Shown: positions 25,501-39,400 of the stretch, in pieces
How the letters are laid out: every line of letters starts with the position of its first letter
Numbering within the stretch: the stretch's first letter is position 1
Source of the DNA: Pithys albifrons albifrons
Lineage: Eukaryota > Chordata > Aves > Passeriformes > Thamnophilidae
Direction of reading: 5' to 3'
Assembly (NCBI RefSeq): GCF_047495875.1
Contig: NC_092462.1
Location: 27,296,523 to 27,360,522, forward strand
Length of the DNA stretch: 64,000 nucleotides
Made by a program: the position numbers and the translations under genes
Notes under the pieces: generated by a model
Seen by the model: the letters and a program-made list of their open reading frames with translations, nothing else
The model's database searches: none
Told to the model about the DNA's origin: nothing

Positions 25501-28500
25501 CAAATCCAAGCAACTGAAAGACTTCTTTAAACATATGTGTAGTCTTTTCCATTCAATTCAGGTCAGAACTGAATTCCTCACATAAAGATGTGTCTCAGAC
25601 TGCCTTGTCAGGAGCCCTCTGTGGAATGTAGCTGTGCTTCCAGTAAAAAATCAGTTTACACCAGTTCCGTAAAAGCAAAGTGAGTCACCTTCTTTTAGTG
25701 AGCCTTTTTGGTTTTGTCTTTCAAATGTAAGGCTTGTTGCTGTTGGAATAGTTTGCTTTTGAGGCTCTGGTTAGCTTTGTAGCAAGCAACTAGTAACCTC
25801 TTAGCTACATTTGATATAATTTCTACGACTTTGAGAGGAAGTGTTTACCAGGAAGAAAGACACTCGGACCCCCTGTATTGATACCAATTCACTTCCACAC
25901 TGCTACAAAGAATAGCTGGGTTTGGATTAGAATGTAGGTGATCTCAGGGGATGATAATTGCTTTATGGTGATGTGGTTTGGCTAGATGAAGAGATATTTC
26001 TCCTATGACTGCGCCTACCAGCCATAGTCAGGCTTAGCCTCTGCCTACAAATGATTGTATCACATTAGATGTTTTAGCTTCTTTGCCTCCCACACTGATA
26101 TGACAGTACTCCCTAGGGAAAACAACTTTTTACTATTATTAGTTAGTGCCTTGACCCTGAAACGTCCGTTGTCAGCCCCTTAAGGATGGAGAGCACATGA
26201 AAATGTTCTGATGCTGCTGTCTTGTGTGAAGAGATCAAACACATTAAGCTCCTTAATAGAGATGCAACTTACACAGAGACTACAGGCCTACAAAAGGAAT
26301 TACAAAAATCCATCTGAGAAGTAATGAAAACATGAATTAATAACTTTGTATCCTTCTGTGAATCCTGGCCTCAGCTTTGCTTATTTCTGTGGATGCCAGC
26401 GTGAGACTTTTGATATACTCCTAGTAAAACATTCAATGAATGGCCCTAACTTTGTGTTCAAAGTGTCATGAATATAAAACTGGCAATTCAGGTTTCATGT
26501 GTTTTGCAGATTTTTTAACCCCAGGAAATATTCAGAAATGCAGGGCTGACTGTCACTTTGATTATGTAGGTGAATCAGTAATGGTTTTCTTGGCATTTTA
26601 TTGGACTGAAGACACCTTTTGTGTCATCTTCCTAACAGCAGGTTCCCATCGACACAGGACAGCACAGGACTGCTCCCCCATGACCTCAGTACATAACCAG
26701 ACTGGGCAAAACCACTTAATTAAAGTGCAAAAATCAAAATGAAACAGGACAAAACAAAAGACTGGAAACATTTCAGACAACAGATCTTCAATGCCTGAAA
26801 CAAGGCAACAAACCTGCCAGGGACCAAAAAACCAAACCAACCCCACAACTCAAGAAAAATATCTCTAATTTCTCAGCAAAAAATTCCAGAAGATCATATT
26901 TTTCACAGTGGTTTCCAAGTGAAAAGCAAGATTTACTGTCATTGCTCCTCAGAAATTTTCACTGAGAAGTGGTAACCTATTCCAGAGACAAAATGTTCAA
27001 AACTAGTCAATGCTTTCAAAGGGAAATAAAGCTGCTTTTTTCCTCAGAAATCCTGCTGGTTGCCAGTGTTGACATAAAACTCACTCTTGACCAGGCTCCT
27101 GAATGCTCAGCAAGCTCAGCAGGATGGTGTAGTTGTTTTGTTTATTTATAAGCGTTGCAAGTTTCCTACTGTAGCTGCTACCACATTTAAATGATCTTGG
27201 CAAGAGCAAAGCATACAAGGATACATTCTGAAAGAAGGACCATGTGATTGCCTGGCAGGCAGTTTCCTCTCTTTTTTAAGCCCAAAGCACATCTTTTCAG
27301 CCTCTTCTAAGTGTTACTATTTGTGAGGACATTTGAAGCAGGTAAAATAGTAGCAGTGCTACAAGGGAGATAAGTAGTCCAGAAAAGAGCCTGACACTGC
27401 TCTTGAGGCAGAATACTGAGGGCTCTCCAGGCAGGTTTTTCTTCCTCAGTACAACCACTCATGGGTGATAAATGAATTACTTACCATTTCTGCAAGGTAT
27501 AGTAAGAGCCATACCATTTTAGCATCCCAGAAAGCCAAAGAGAAAGTATTTTTAAAGTTAAGGAGAGCTTTCCTGAATCCATTGTAAGTCTATAGGCAGA
27601 ACATTGGCACCTAAATCTATCAGAATTGACCTTTGGAGGAAGTAGGAATGTCTTTCAGGCCAAGCAATAAATAAATGAAACATCCAGTTATGCAAGGAGC
27701 CAGAAAAATATGAGATCCAAGTTACCTGAAAAGTTTACAGCATTTAAAGTGCTGCTTGCTAAGAGTCTGTACAGCTGGGAGTGACAAAACAATGCTGCTG
27801 AAGGAACAGGTAATGGATATTCCGAGAAACACTTTTGTAAGACTTTCATAATTCTTTGGCATCTCCTCTGTTTTCCAGGGAAGAACTCAAGGGGTTTTGT
27901 GTGGGATTGCATGTTGCATGAAGCCACAAAGTTTTCAGGCTCCGTCTTACTGCAAACATTTGGGATTGTTTTTCCCACTCCCCTATTTCCCTCTTCTTCA
28001 TACTACTTAGAGCCTCAGAAGAGCAAAGCATAGTCATATAATTTGCATAATCAACTGATGTCCACTAGCAAATCCAGAATCTTAAATGCACAGTGCTTCT
28101 GTGTAGGCCAAACATCTCACACTCCCACTCCTGTTCAGCCCTCCCCCTCCCTGCTGCTGTATTTCCCGACATACAGAGGAAAGGGTAAGTTCTGCAGTGC
28201 TTGGGGAACACTTGTTGCTGAATTGTGCTATTTAAACTGATGGAGTAAGAGAACCCTGCAGTAGTGAATCTTCTCTAACTGTGCCCTCCTGGCCAATGCT
28301 TCGCATCTGCAAAAGTAGAGTGCCTGCCCTGAGGTGGTCTCTGTGGCAGATTCATCCTGGGAACTTGTAGCTTCAAAACATGAAGTCCATATATTTTTTC
28401 TATCACTCAGCAGCTCATTCTGACCATGAGTTAGCTATTTCATTGCTTATGATGGACAAGTCTAACTAGGAAGTAATCATTATGTTGATTTCAAGTTCAT

Positions 28501-30302
28501 CTAGGCAGTGTAGTGTAAATTCATGCTATTCATTGATCACTGCATCAATCACTGACAATTTTCAGAGGAAATTAACCAGTGAAATTGCTTTAAAAACCTC
28601 ACACTGTGAATGTCAGCCACAGACCGATCTCAAAGTAATGTAATTTTTAAATTCACCCTAGAGATTTTCTGGCAAAGGGCAGTTCTGAAATCATACTTCC
28701 CCTCCCCAGACTGGGAATTAAACTACAAATGCATTGCATAAGCCAGCTGGTTTCTAGGGTCTACATTCGGTAAGAAAGCCGATCAGAATGTGCATTTTGG
28801 AATCCTGCTGGCTACAAATCACCTTACAAACTGATCCCCAAATGAAATGCTATCTAGGAACCAATTCAACAGCTGCTGAAATTCAGACATTACTGGAACA
28901 AAGGACAGCAATTTGCCTACGGGACACCTGAATGAAAAATGATGTTAAATGCTGCCATAAATACAGCACCATATGGAACCAGATGAAAATTACAGTTTTT
29001 CACAGTGTTCTTGACTTGCTCTCAAAGTTATCCAGATTGCTAAAAGTTTTGCCTGCTCTTGGACATTTTTAAGGTGTTGAGGAACTATTAAAACTAAGCC
29101 AAAATACAGTTCCTCTGTTAGTATGTCCTAGCTGTTAGAAATAAAATTTATTTTCCCCTGACAGAGTTTTGGAAAGTGTCAAGGTGATACAATTTTGGAG
29201 GCAAAAAGCAAAAGCCATGAAAAAAGCCAAACTTCTCCATTCCTGCTTCATTTCACTCTGTAAAACCTCTCAGCTCTAACTACTCCCATCCTTTAAAAAT
29301 CATGCACCATTCACAGCTGCTCAGTAAGCAATCCTGTTTTATGTACTTGTGAACCAATATAATCTGTAATTATTATACTGACATTAGAAAAAGATACAGG
29401 CATCAGTGTTCAATAATGGTGTGTAAGTGGTCTCTGTGTTGCTGAGTGGGCTATAACTTACAGTCCCAATAGCCACTGAAATGAAGGATCCTCAGGTCAT
29501 CTGTATACTGTTACTAGTAAATTGTACCAAAAGTTTGTGTATTTGCAAGGGCTATTTTTATAAGCATTTGTTTGTTCATTCATTTATCTTCAGCCTCATT
29601 AAAAATTAGCATATTAAGCAGATAAAAGAGAATTCAGGTTGGTCAGTTGTACTTCTGACTTCAATACCTATCAAGAATCTGAACCTGACATTCCCCATAC
29701 TCAGTGATATGAAGTCAACACACAGCCAGAGAGCCGTGCATCACTAAAAAAGACTCTCCCTGTGGAGCCACCTTTTCGCTACACTCATAAGCTATTTGTG
29801 ATGGAATAACCAGAAGCCAGGTCCTGATTTCAATTACAGTGGCCTAATTTACCTGTCATCAAAGCAGTGATTTTAAGTTTACTTCACTGTAATGGAGAAG
29901 AGTGTTTTGGCTAAATATTCCATATATACACACATAAAAATGTAACACTACTAGTAAGTGAGAACAAGACTAACATTTTAATGTGTTTACTTCCATTTGT
30001 AGCTTGCATGGTAAATTTATTGCAACAATAAGCACTTTTTCTCGTGTCCTCCTTTATTTTCACTTTTGTTCTTCAAGAAGGTTATTGATTTCTCTCCTCT
30101 TCAAATAATGTATGATCTGGCAAGTCAAAGGGGAATCATTTCAATGTTGAGGAGCAGATCAGGACACAATCCTGAATAGCAGAACTAAAGAAATGCCATT
30201 TCTGGGTGACCCTTTTGCACTGGCAGTGCTGTTGTATGTGAGGATCCCCAAACCCCCTTCATAGCCTAATGTCAAGGGCAGCTGGTGTGCAGAAGTGCCT
30301 AC

Positions 30303-30434
30303 CTGAAGACGGCGAGGCTGAGAGACCAGAGCACTAGCGGTTTCCTCAGTTCAAACTTTGCTCGTTTGTTCATTAGGTGACGACCACCAAATATAAAGGC
30401 AGCATACAGAGCTGAAAATAGGAATGATTTCTTC
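30303..30434 (-). CDS. ELOVL6: ELOVL6 second coding exon (internal)
   Basis: This exon is 132 bp. On minus it follows a TTTTGTTTTGCAG-type acceptor (AG at 30436-30435) and ends in AG before a GT donor at 30302-30301. The first base should complete a Trp codon from the first coding exon. The next 43 codons start [20 protein letters not shown] and end SLAVF (about residues 31-73). The last two bases open a Ser codon that is completed in the next exon. This is the N-terminal membrane segment plus the following basic loop of ELOVL6. The frame is open upstream into the intron, but the intronic residues are not elongase-like, which supports the acceptor chosen. The exon lies 22.5 kb from the next coding exon. 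Confidence 0.96.
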
Positions 30435-33400
30435 CTGCAAAACAAAATAAAAAAAACACCTGTCAAGTGTTTAATTAGTAATAGGCACACAACAGAGTCA
30501 CATATAGATATCACTGCTAAGGGCTTGTGCATTTCCTCAGAAGGAAACTCTTTTGAAGATGTTCCTGCATCTCAGCTGAGCTTATAATTTCTGTATGAAT
30601 CTACGTGCCTGCACATAGAGTCAGGGCCAGCAGCAGGCAAAACTGATCCAGTGGAAGTTCTGAAAAAGGACAGCCAAATTTGGCTTCCATTCTTCCCCAG
30701 TTTCTGAAGATTGAACTTCTGTGAGGAACAGGACACTGCAGAGCTCAGACACACTTCTGCAAGCCCGACATTGCTGATACTTGAATCAGCTGATCACATT
30801 TTGCACCTCATTTATCCTTTTCACATAAATTTTTGTTTCCTGCAGGATTCTTGCTACCTAGCAATTTAATTTCCCATTGTTTCCTCCAAGAAGGCACTTA
30901 AAGATCAGGAGCACTGTAACATAACATGATGAGCCTCATGAAAAGCAGAGAACCAGTAAGGGAAGGTCAATAGCCCCATTAAGCAGCAGCGACCATGCTG
31001 GGTGGCATCGCCCTGCAGCATTTAAGCCCTGCCTGTGAGTGCCGGTTCAGGAAATCCAGTGCACTGGCTGAAAGGTCAGACAAGGTTCTGTTAATGAACT
31101 TCAATGATACTCTTCAAATTGCAAGTTTTATTTTTAAAACTGCCTGATAGTAGTCCAGCTCAGCAACAATTCCCAAACTTTTGAACTCCACTACTGTAAC
31201 TCATTGTAAATTGACCAATGTCAAAAATAGATTCAGCCTGGGATTCCTTCCCACCCAGCACAGTATTATACTGACTAAGACTTAATGTGTGTATAGCATT
31301 AATGGTAGCCTAACTGGATGGGCATCTATTCAAGAACAGAATTTTCTCCACAGAATCTGCAGTTACATTCACAAATATCAGTGGACTACAACTTTGCACC
31401 AGAAGGTTCTAGCTCTTTCTGGACCCCAAAAGAATGACAAAGACTTTCAGGAAAGGTAACTACTTCACTAACATCCCAGAAAATGCAGCAGCAAGGTAAA
31501 GACCTTTTGTTCCTTCTGATGCTAGAACCCCAAAATACAGGAGCAGCAGACAGGCCTGTGATCAGGTCACAGCATGCTGCCCAGGCTTCCCATCAGGGGC
31601 AAGGCTCACCCATGTTGTGCTCTTGAGCATTTTTACAGGATTTTCAACTGGACATTTAAATGAAAGTATGTTGCTTCACCTCAAAATAAAGACAAGTATA
31701 TGCTGTGGTGTCACTACTGGTGCCAAGAAGATGCAATCCTCAGGCTTGTTCACTACGATTAGCCAGCTGAGGGTATCCCCATGGCAAGGAATCCATAGAG
31801 CACAGCCAAGCAATATGTGCAGCACAGTGTGGCACAGCACAGCATGCACCTGCACCTACTCAAGGCAACTGGTACATGGATCAAGACTCTCAATGAACAA
31901 GGGTCTTTCTGTAAGGTTCAGAAACACTAAGAAAAGCTGTAACACATCTGTTTGGAAATACAAAGAATGCACATGCAGCCTTCATTCAAGACAAATGAAT
32001 TTTATATGTTTGCAAGCTAAGTAAAAACTAAGTCCAAGGAGACTGAGGCATATCAGCATACATTCAGCAGCAAGCCATTTTCTGCCCAGTTAGAAACTCC
32101 TCAGTTTCTACTGATGTGTTTGTAGCTCTCTGTTGCATGACAGAGGTAACTGCATGAAAATCCACCTGATACTCTGCACTGAGAAGGGAGGACCCAGTGC
32201 CTGTGGTTTCTGGGGTGAGCTTTAGCACACATGCTGGCAAAAGCCTCGAGAGTAACACGATGACCACAGAGCCAGCATTCTCTCACATTGTGTGTTGAGA
32301 GAGTGTAATTGCCATGGCAATGATTATTGCAACAAGGTTTTGAAAACCACAAAGCCTTAGCCCTTACTCATCTAATAATACAGAAAAAAGCTTTCAGTTT
32401 CACTTCTCTGGGATTGAATTTCAGTAGGGGAAGGCACAGAATCACCACATTTGATCATATGATTGGAGTTTCGCTTGTCTGGACATCAGCAAACATTTGT
32501 TAACCAGTCTCGGTAATGATGAACCACCTCAAACTTGCTCCTACAGACAGCCTTGCTGTTTACATAATATTTATGGGCTACAAGATAGAAGCAGGCTGTC
32601 AGCGTGAGGACTGACTGCATTCCCAGCTCCTTGCCTCTGCAGCCTTATCAGCAGCCTAGTGCAGAGAAGCTCACTGCCAACCTGGCGCTGGCAAGGGAAG
32701 GCAAAGGGAGTCTGATGGGCTCTACCCACAGTCTGCAGTGCTGTCCTCACTGTCCCTGGGCATCAGGAGAGATGCCTGCTCTGAATGCTTCTGCCCCTTC
32801 AATCCTGCAAAAATCTGGCCTTACAGTGCTCACTACAGACTGACAGCAATGCACATGAGACAAGGTATGGAGATATGCCAGGTGACAGCCAGGGGCCACA
32901 CAGGAGTGTGCACGCATGCAGCCTCATGCAATGAGGTAGGTGTAAATCCCCCACTGCATGACTGCAGAGGCAGTCCTTCATGCCAGAGGAGGAAAGGTCT
33001 GTCCTGCACTGATGCATGCATGGAGCTCCAAAGTAACCAAGAGGAGGATGACATCTCGAGTAGTGCAGGGGAAAAGACTGCAGTACAGTGCTGCCATGCA
33101 GCTGCCAACAGGGAACAGGCTACACAGGAGACCATCAGAATTCAGGAGCAGTAGCTAAAGATAGATTTGCAAGAAGGCAGGGAAGAAGTAGTTCATTTCT
33201 GTATCATATACATCGAAGACTTCAAAGTAATGGTTTGATTTCATCTTCAGTTCAAGAAAAATAGATGAATTTGATTGAGTTAGTAGCTCAGGTCTGGGTT
33301 CTGTTTGACTTCTTTCCTCCTGAGCTAGATAATCTATGTATTTACAGCAAATAACATTTCATTTTGCTTATTACTGAAACTGTTTTTTGTGAGTTCAGTC

Positions 33401-36400
33401 AGTTTGTTGAAGCCAATAGTTACATTACACTAATTAGAACAAATAAATTTTAGGTCACTTTTAACAGCTTTGAAATGAGTTCAGCATTATTTACAATGAT
33501 GGTAAATTGTATTCCCACTGTATACAGCTTTGTATCAGCAGTGACAGACATGGTGAGATTTGACTGCACGCATGACGAGAACTGCAGAGCAGCTTCAGAG
33601 TAAGCAGTGTCAGACAGGGCAGGACATGGTAGTATTATCTCCACCACTCTGTTTTGACACCTGCTGACAACTTTAGATAACTTTTTGCATTCAAAGGACT
33701 TTGAATTTTCCTCTCTTTGCAGCATAACCATGGTTAAAAGAACTGGGCAGGCCAGGTGAGGGGCTGCAGAGGTATGTAGTCTTAAGATAATCTGATTAAC
33801 TGCATTAGACTGGTATTAACCAGTTTTCTAATCAAATTTTTATGATTAATTTTCCCAAAGGTTTATGACTATAGTCTGTTCCTGGGCTGGTGACACAAAG
33901 CAGTGGCAATCTGACAGCATTCAATTATATCTGACAAGATTTTAGTTGAAGTAGAGTGATATGAAACACACATTTTGAAAGACAGAGGTTTGGAGTTGTT
34001 CTGAAGCACTGTAACTTTTCATTACTATTATCTAAGAGAAAACAAATGGAGCAGATCAATGACAAAAAAATTAACCTTGAAACTAAAAAAAAAATCCCCC
34101 AAAGTAATTCAGCATCAGACTCACATCCAGTAACTTCAACGTTAGCACATTCTCATGTTTATCTTCAATTCTGTTCTGCAGGGTAGCTCAGTAGATATAA
34201 AGACAGGGCTGCCAAATCCCCCACATTTTTCTGGCATTTCTGCTTCTCACAGTTGTCTCCCGCCTTCCTACATTTTCAGACTTCAGGGACTAAGTACTGT
34301 CTCTACTGAATACAACTCCAGGTTTCTCTGGTGAAAAGTTGCCAGCTCTTTCCCCCTTTATAGGCTTCTGGAGAACTTATAAAAGGCTCTGCTTGGGCTG
34401 GTAGTTACTGCTGGAAAGAGAGGCAAGGGTTTGGGGCTACGAGCTGAAGATTTGAGGCAGATCTTCCAGGACAGTAGCACAGAGGTGGCTGTATCATGTG
34501 GCAAAGGGACAGGAAGAAGCAGCTGACACAGTGGGAGAAAGAGAAGAGAAAGGACAAATGGCAAGCATGGCAGCAAGTGAGGGGAGCTGGTAACCATGAG
34601 ATGGGATGTGAAGCTGGGACTGCATGAAGTGAAGGAGGCTTGAAGTCCTTTCTCTGCTGAAGCCCCTGGAAGGATGCTTCCTGCACCCATGGGCACACCT
34701 ACAGCAGAGGAATGGCGACAGGAAAGAAAAGAAGTATAACTGAGAAGGCAGAAACTGAGGCTGATAAAGGAAGACAGAGGAAACAGAACCCACTAGGAAC
34801 GAAGCTTCTCCTTATTTCCAGACAGGGAATCTCACCCAAGAAAGCCCACTCAGGCACCAAGGAGTGACAGGAAGGCATCAGCCACCTAAGCCGCAGATAG
34901 GAAAACACAACACTGGGAATAATCCAAAGAGGAAAACAAATGGCTAAGGAGTAAGAAATCCTGACTCCCAGAAGTACATTATTTATAAAATACTGAAAAT
35001 ATAAGTATTAAGAGAGTATTCTAAAATAAGGGGCCAGAGCCTGAGAGTGCACCTCATGCACAGGAGCTCAAGACATCCCTGTGTCTCTGATGCAAAGTGA
35101 AATAGTCCTGAACATTGCAGTGCTGCTGAAGGAGGTGGTTTCAGCCCAGATGCACTGTTGCCATTTTCCCCCCTGAAAATAGCAGACTGAGTCATTATTG
35201 TAGAGTTCTTTGATGTTAATGAGTAAACTGAAACAGAGGTATATGTGTGTTATAAAACTATTTCCTTATAGAAATGACCAAAGGACAGTCTTATCATAGA
35301 TCTTTTAACTATCTTCTTTCATGTAATACAGAATTAACTGCCCTACTGCATTCAGAAGAGGAGTAGTAAAATGAAGCAGTGTTCAAGCCCTCTTTTTACA
35401 TTCTATAGGATTTTTTAAACTTTTTAAAATCAAGACATATCTACTTTGCACATGCAAAGCTCTTTTTTTAAATTTACTACCACTTCCCCATATGCTGTAA
35501 GGGAGAACAACAGGTAAAATAAAATTCCGCTGCAGTTGCCAGAGCAGAGTGCTTCTGGCACGTAAAAGGTCAGTTTCAGGCTCCTGATGCCTGATCTTCT
35601 TTTGGCCTACTTCATCACCATTTTATTGATGTAAAAAATAGATTTACTGACAAAGAAAAAAAAGGAAAAAAAGAATGTTTGGCTGTATGAAATATAAGGG
35701 AATTTTCTTATGGGTTTCTCCCAGCTTTCAACAGAAAACAACAATCATTTGGGTTTATAATTGAAACTGCTAACTTGAGAGTCTAACTAACTTGCTTTAA
35801 CCCAAACCCATATGAATCACACAGCATACCCATGTCACAGATCACAAGTACGGCTGGTAGCCTTGCAAAGTTACTTTCTCTCTGGTGCTTATTTAACAAT
35901 CACACATTCTGTACAAAAAAAAAAAAAGGGTGTGAAAATACTTCTCGGTCTCTCAGTGTTTCTACTTCAGAAATACTGTCATAGCAAACCTTTCTCTCTC
36001 TCTCGTCCCTGGTACGATTTTGACAGAACCAGCAAGAAGAGAACCAGTGTGTGGATATGCCACATTTGCATATGAAAATATAACCTGTACTCCTGACTTT
36101 GAGTTTCTGCAGCTGTTTCCCATTGGCCATACCAGTCTTAACAATGGAGAGAGAAGGACACACAGAGGAGGATACACACATACCAACATAGTCTGATTTA
36201 TTCCTACAGCTCAATATCCTTTGACATTTATATTTAGCACAGCAATGACGACAGTCACATACACGTGTAGGTGACTCACTGATGATGGTCTTTGATGTAA
36301 CAAGCTATCAGAGAGTAAACAGGGACGTATCTCATACCAATCATCTGATCCCTTGATTTCTAAAGCCTGCCTCTCAAAAGACCATTTCAGCCTCCTCATT

Positions 36401-39400
36401 ACAGGTACTGTTGGATATGCAGGTCTGTGCTTTCCCCAAGACCAGAGCAGCTCTCCAGGTACCCCTCTCCCTGCTGGGAACAAGGGAAGGGGAGTCGCAG
36501 CCCTGGAAATGTACAGTCCACGGACTGTTATTCCCCCACCTCTGCCTTCTCTCCAGCATCCCGTTCTCAACACCCAATTCATGTTATTACTGACAGACAG
36601 TACTTGTATCATTGCCCAGAGTCCTTAACCCACAGAAAGGAAAAGAACACAGCACTGGGAGGCTGCCAGAGTATTAGCCATATACTTAAAATGCATGCAG
36701 CTAGGGACAAAAACAGCAGCAAACTTTTCTTGCTTTCTCTGTGAGTGTGAAAATGTAAGAGAAGCATAAGGATGAGAAAACAGTTAAAATTCAGGAACAA
36801 TTTTTCATTGTTTTGTTTTCCAGACAGAAGCGGCAAACTCAACTCTGAAGCATATAAAGTCTCTTGTTCTTTATAAGCCTCATACAGGCTTGACAGAACA
36901 AACCATAAACCTGTCAAAACCGCAAAAGCTACAATCCCAAATATAAACAATATCACAAGAGAAAAGAACTCTCAAATAGAAAGCACTTCATAAAAAACCA
37001 AAACCTGAAACAAAACAAGCTCCAAAACTTTGGCTTTTGAAACCAAGTTGCCAAAATTTTGTTATCACTACAGGAAAATCAGCTTCATCTCTGGCTCTGC
37101 CCTGTATTTCCTCCACTATTAAACTATGGTTTGAATGCGGACCTACCCAGCGGACACAGCAGGTGATAGTGTGCCTGCAGTGGCAACAGCCACCCCTGAG
37201 TTTTCACCTCACACAGACAGCAGTGGGTTGGATTGCTGGGATGAACCCCACCATACCCTCCTACCCAGATGGCATCCCAGGTGAGACGGTCCAGCCTGAG
37301 TCAATGACTGCATCACCCTATCTTCAATGCCCTCACTAATCCCCGGGGATGGGCCAGCACCTGATCTCACTTACTGACACTGAACACCTGTAACAATCAT
37401 TTTTGCATAACCCTACCAAGATTTACATGGCCAGAGCTGGGAGTTTAATTTAGCCTCAGAAGAGTCATAGGAGCCTACTGGGAAAATGATGACCATTCCC
37501 ATCCCCATTAATAGCCTTTACAGCAGCTTAGTATGGTCAGAGAAACTCTTTCTTTACCAGGTGCCTCTGCGAAATCCATTCATATTACTCTATCAATATA
37601 TCTAATTCTTAAGACAAGGGCTTGGGGTTATAACAGTGACTAAGTAGGGGGTCCCAAGGATCCCTTGTTGAGGCTTTGTTGAGGCTTTCAGGCAATCAGT
37701 GGAGAGATGGCAGAAAGCAGAGAAGCTAATGTAGGTCATGGGCACTGCAGTTCGGATGAAAAGCTACAGTACTTTCATTTTTAATTTCATCAATGTAGAT
37801 GTAAACCTCAGGCATCCACAGTAAGAACCTGGAGCTAGTAAACACAACTGCAAGTGAACTTGGGGACTACTAACCTACATCTCTCCAAGCTGAAGTCATT
37901 CTGTTTGTTCCCACATCTCATCTGAAAGCAGTTAATGAAGATGCTAGTGGAGGTCTGTCATATAGACACAGCATGAAAATAACTAAATCTCCAACCACCT
38001 TACTCCTTTGATCTGCTTTATCTGATTAAATCAATCAATGATTATGACATTTAATAACTTTACACTTAAAGGAGTATGTCAACATAAGTCCTTCAGCTCC
38101 AGGAAGATCCCTGAAGAAACTCATAAATGTTGTTTATATAGACAAGTGCTGCTTTTTTAAACTACTTAGCAGACACATACTTGTTTATTTAACAGGACAC
38201 AACACAAGATAAGTAACAGATCAATAAGAATACTTTACTGAAGCTACCTTTGCATCTGCACATGCAGAAAGCCTATGCACCCCAGTACTGTACTCAGGTC
38301 TCTCTAAGTGCAAATGCAATTTGTAAACAGTCTTGGAAAAAAATGTCTGTTGAATGTCAAAAAATATTGAAGTTAAAAATAAAGCAGTCACTCAAAATGA
38401 AACATGGAAAATGCAGGGATTGCAAGCAGTATGTTACTCTTCTATCTATCCACCCAAAAAGACATTCCAGCAGACGTTGCTCCCTTCCAGCCTTCTGCAA
38501 TATGACCTCAGAAAATGATGTTGCTACAACTGTCAGTAGATTGCAAAACACAAACAAATAAAAACTGTTCTGATTTTCCTCAGAGCATTCCCAGCCAAAA
38601 TAGTCATGAAAGATTTTCCTGTGCAATTTTAGAAACAGAGGAGCAAAAAGTAATGTACAAATAAGCCCTTAAAGCTAGGGCTTGGTGACCACCTTATGGA
38701 AAACATCACTCGATAACACTTTCAGTACCGGAAAACTACATTATCCTGGAGGAAACCAAACTGAGAGATTGCCTTAAAAGCGTAATTTACAATATATATC
38801 TACAACTCTTCTCTTCCATATCTAAGGACCTAAAACCACATAGACAGATCAGAGCAAGGCAGCAATACCATCGGTGGCCTATTTGATTAAAAGAGAATAC
38901 TGGTGTCGGTGACATTGCAGTAATGAAACTGCAGAGTAAGATGTTTTGCTTTCAAACCTTGTGAATGCTCAGCTGCCCTGAGGAAGAGAGGGGAACAAAT
39001 GGAACTCCTAAGAAAGGACATTTTGGTAGAGAAGCAAATGAAAGAACATCTTCCAGCATCCCTTACTGAGGAAAAATCAGGTCATTTTGAGAACAACTGC
39101 TCTGACTGGTCCCACAGTACTTTTGGATGCATGATGTCAAACACTGCTTGATGTATGTAATTAAGTCTTCAGGGACATCTGACCTTTGTCTATTGCTGAG
39201 AGAGCAAATGACAAGGGATGCTAATGGAAATGCTGTAATGAACCTGGACCTAACTCATGACCAATAGGAAACCAGAAAAAAAAATAGGGCAATCTTGTCA
39301 TAACCTTTTCAATTACCTCTATAAAATAAAGAGCTCTACCCAACAGCCATCCTCTTAGCCAACTGGGAATCAGGTCAGAACAAATACAAAGGTGTTTCAG

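Larger units (their letters stand above)
7809..30302 (-). other. ELOVL6: ELOVL6 intron 2
   Basis: A 22.5-kb intron between the second and third coding exons, with donor GT at 30302-30301 and acceptor AG at 7810-7809. It holds two solitary LTRs (about 11356-12427 minus, 21988-22597 plus) and a compound microsatellite at 14891-14929. 7811-11350 and 12428-21987 show only AT-rich unique-looking sequence with homopolymer runs (for example T runs near 9900, 15825 and 19735). 22598-30300 likewise shows no element that I recognise. A slightly more GC-rich block at about 13060-13520 contains short open frames but no family match. No CR1 copy was recognised in this intron. Confidence 0.92.

Noticed and set aside
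30299..30532. Initiating ELOVL6 within the frame that starts at 30532
   Set aside because: The upstream part of that frame is intronic: a good acceptor AG lies at 30436-30435 and the known family sequence starts exactly there.
32738..33154. A 138-codon open frame on plus
   Set aside because: No conserved motif or repetitive signature. Frames in other phases are also open over the same stretch.
34358..34793. Three overlapping open frames of 97-112 codons on minus
   Set aside because: They arise because the plus strand is purine-rich and so lacks minus-strand stops. Composition is low-complexity Leu/Ser/Pro and no domain is visible.
36211..36744. Overlapping open frames in several frames on both strands
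   Set aside because: Openness in many frames reflects local composition. None resembles a known protein or has splice support.
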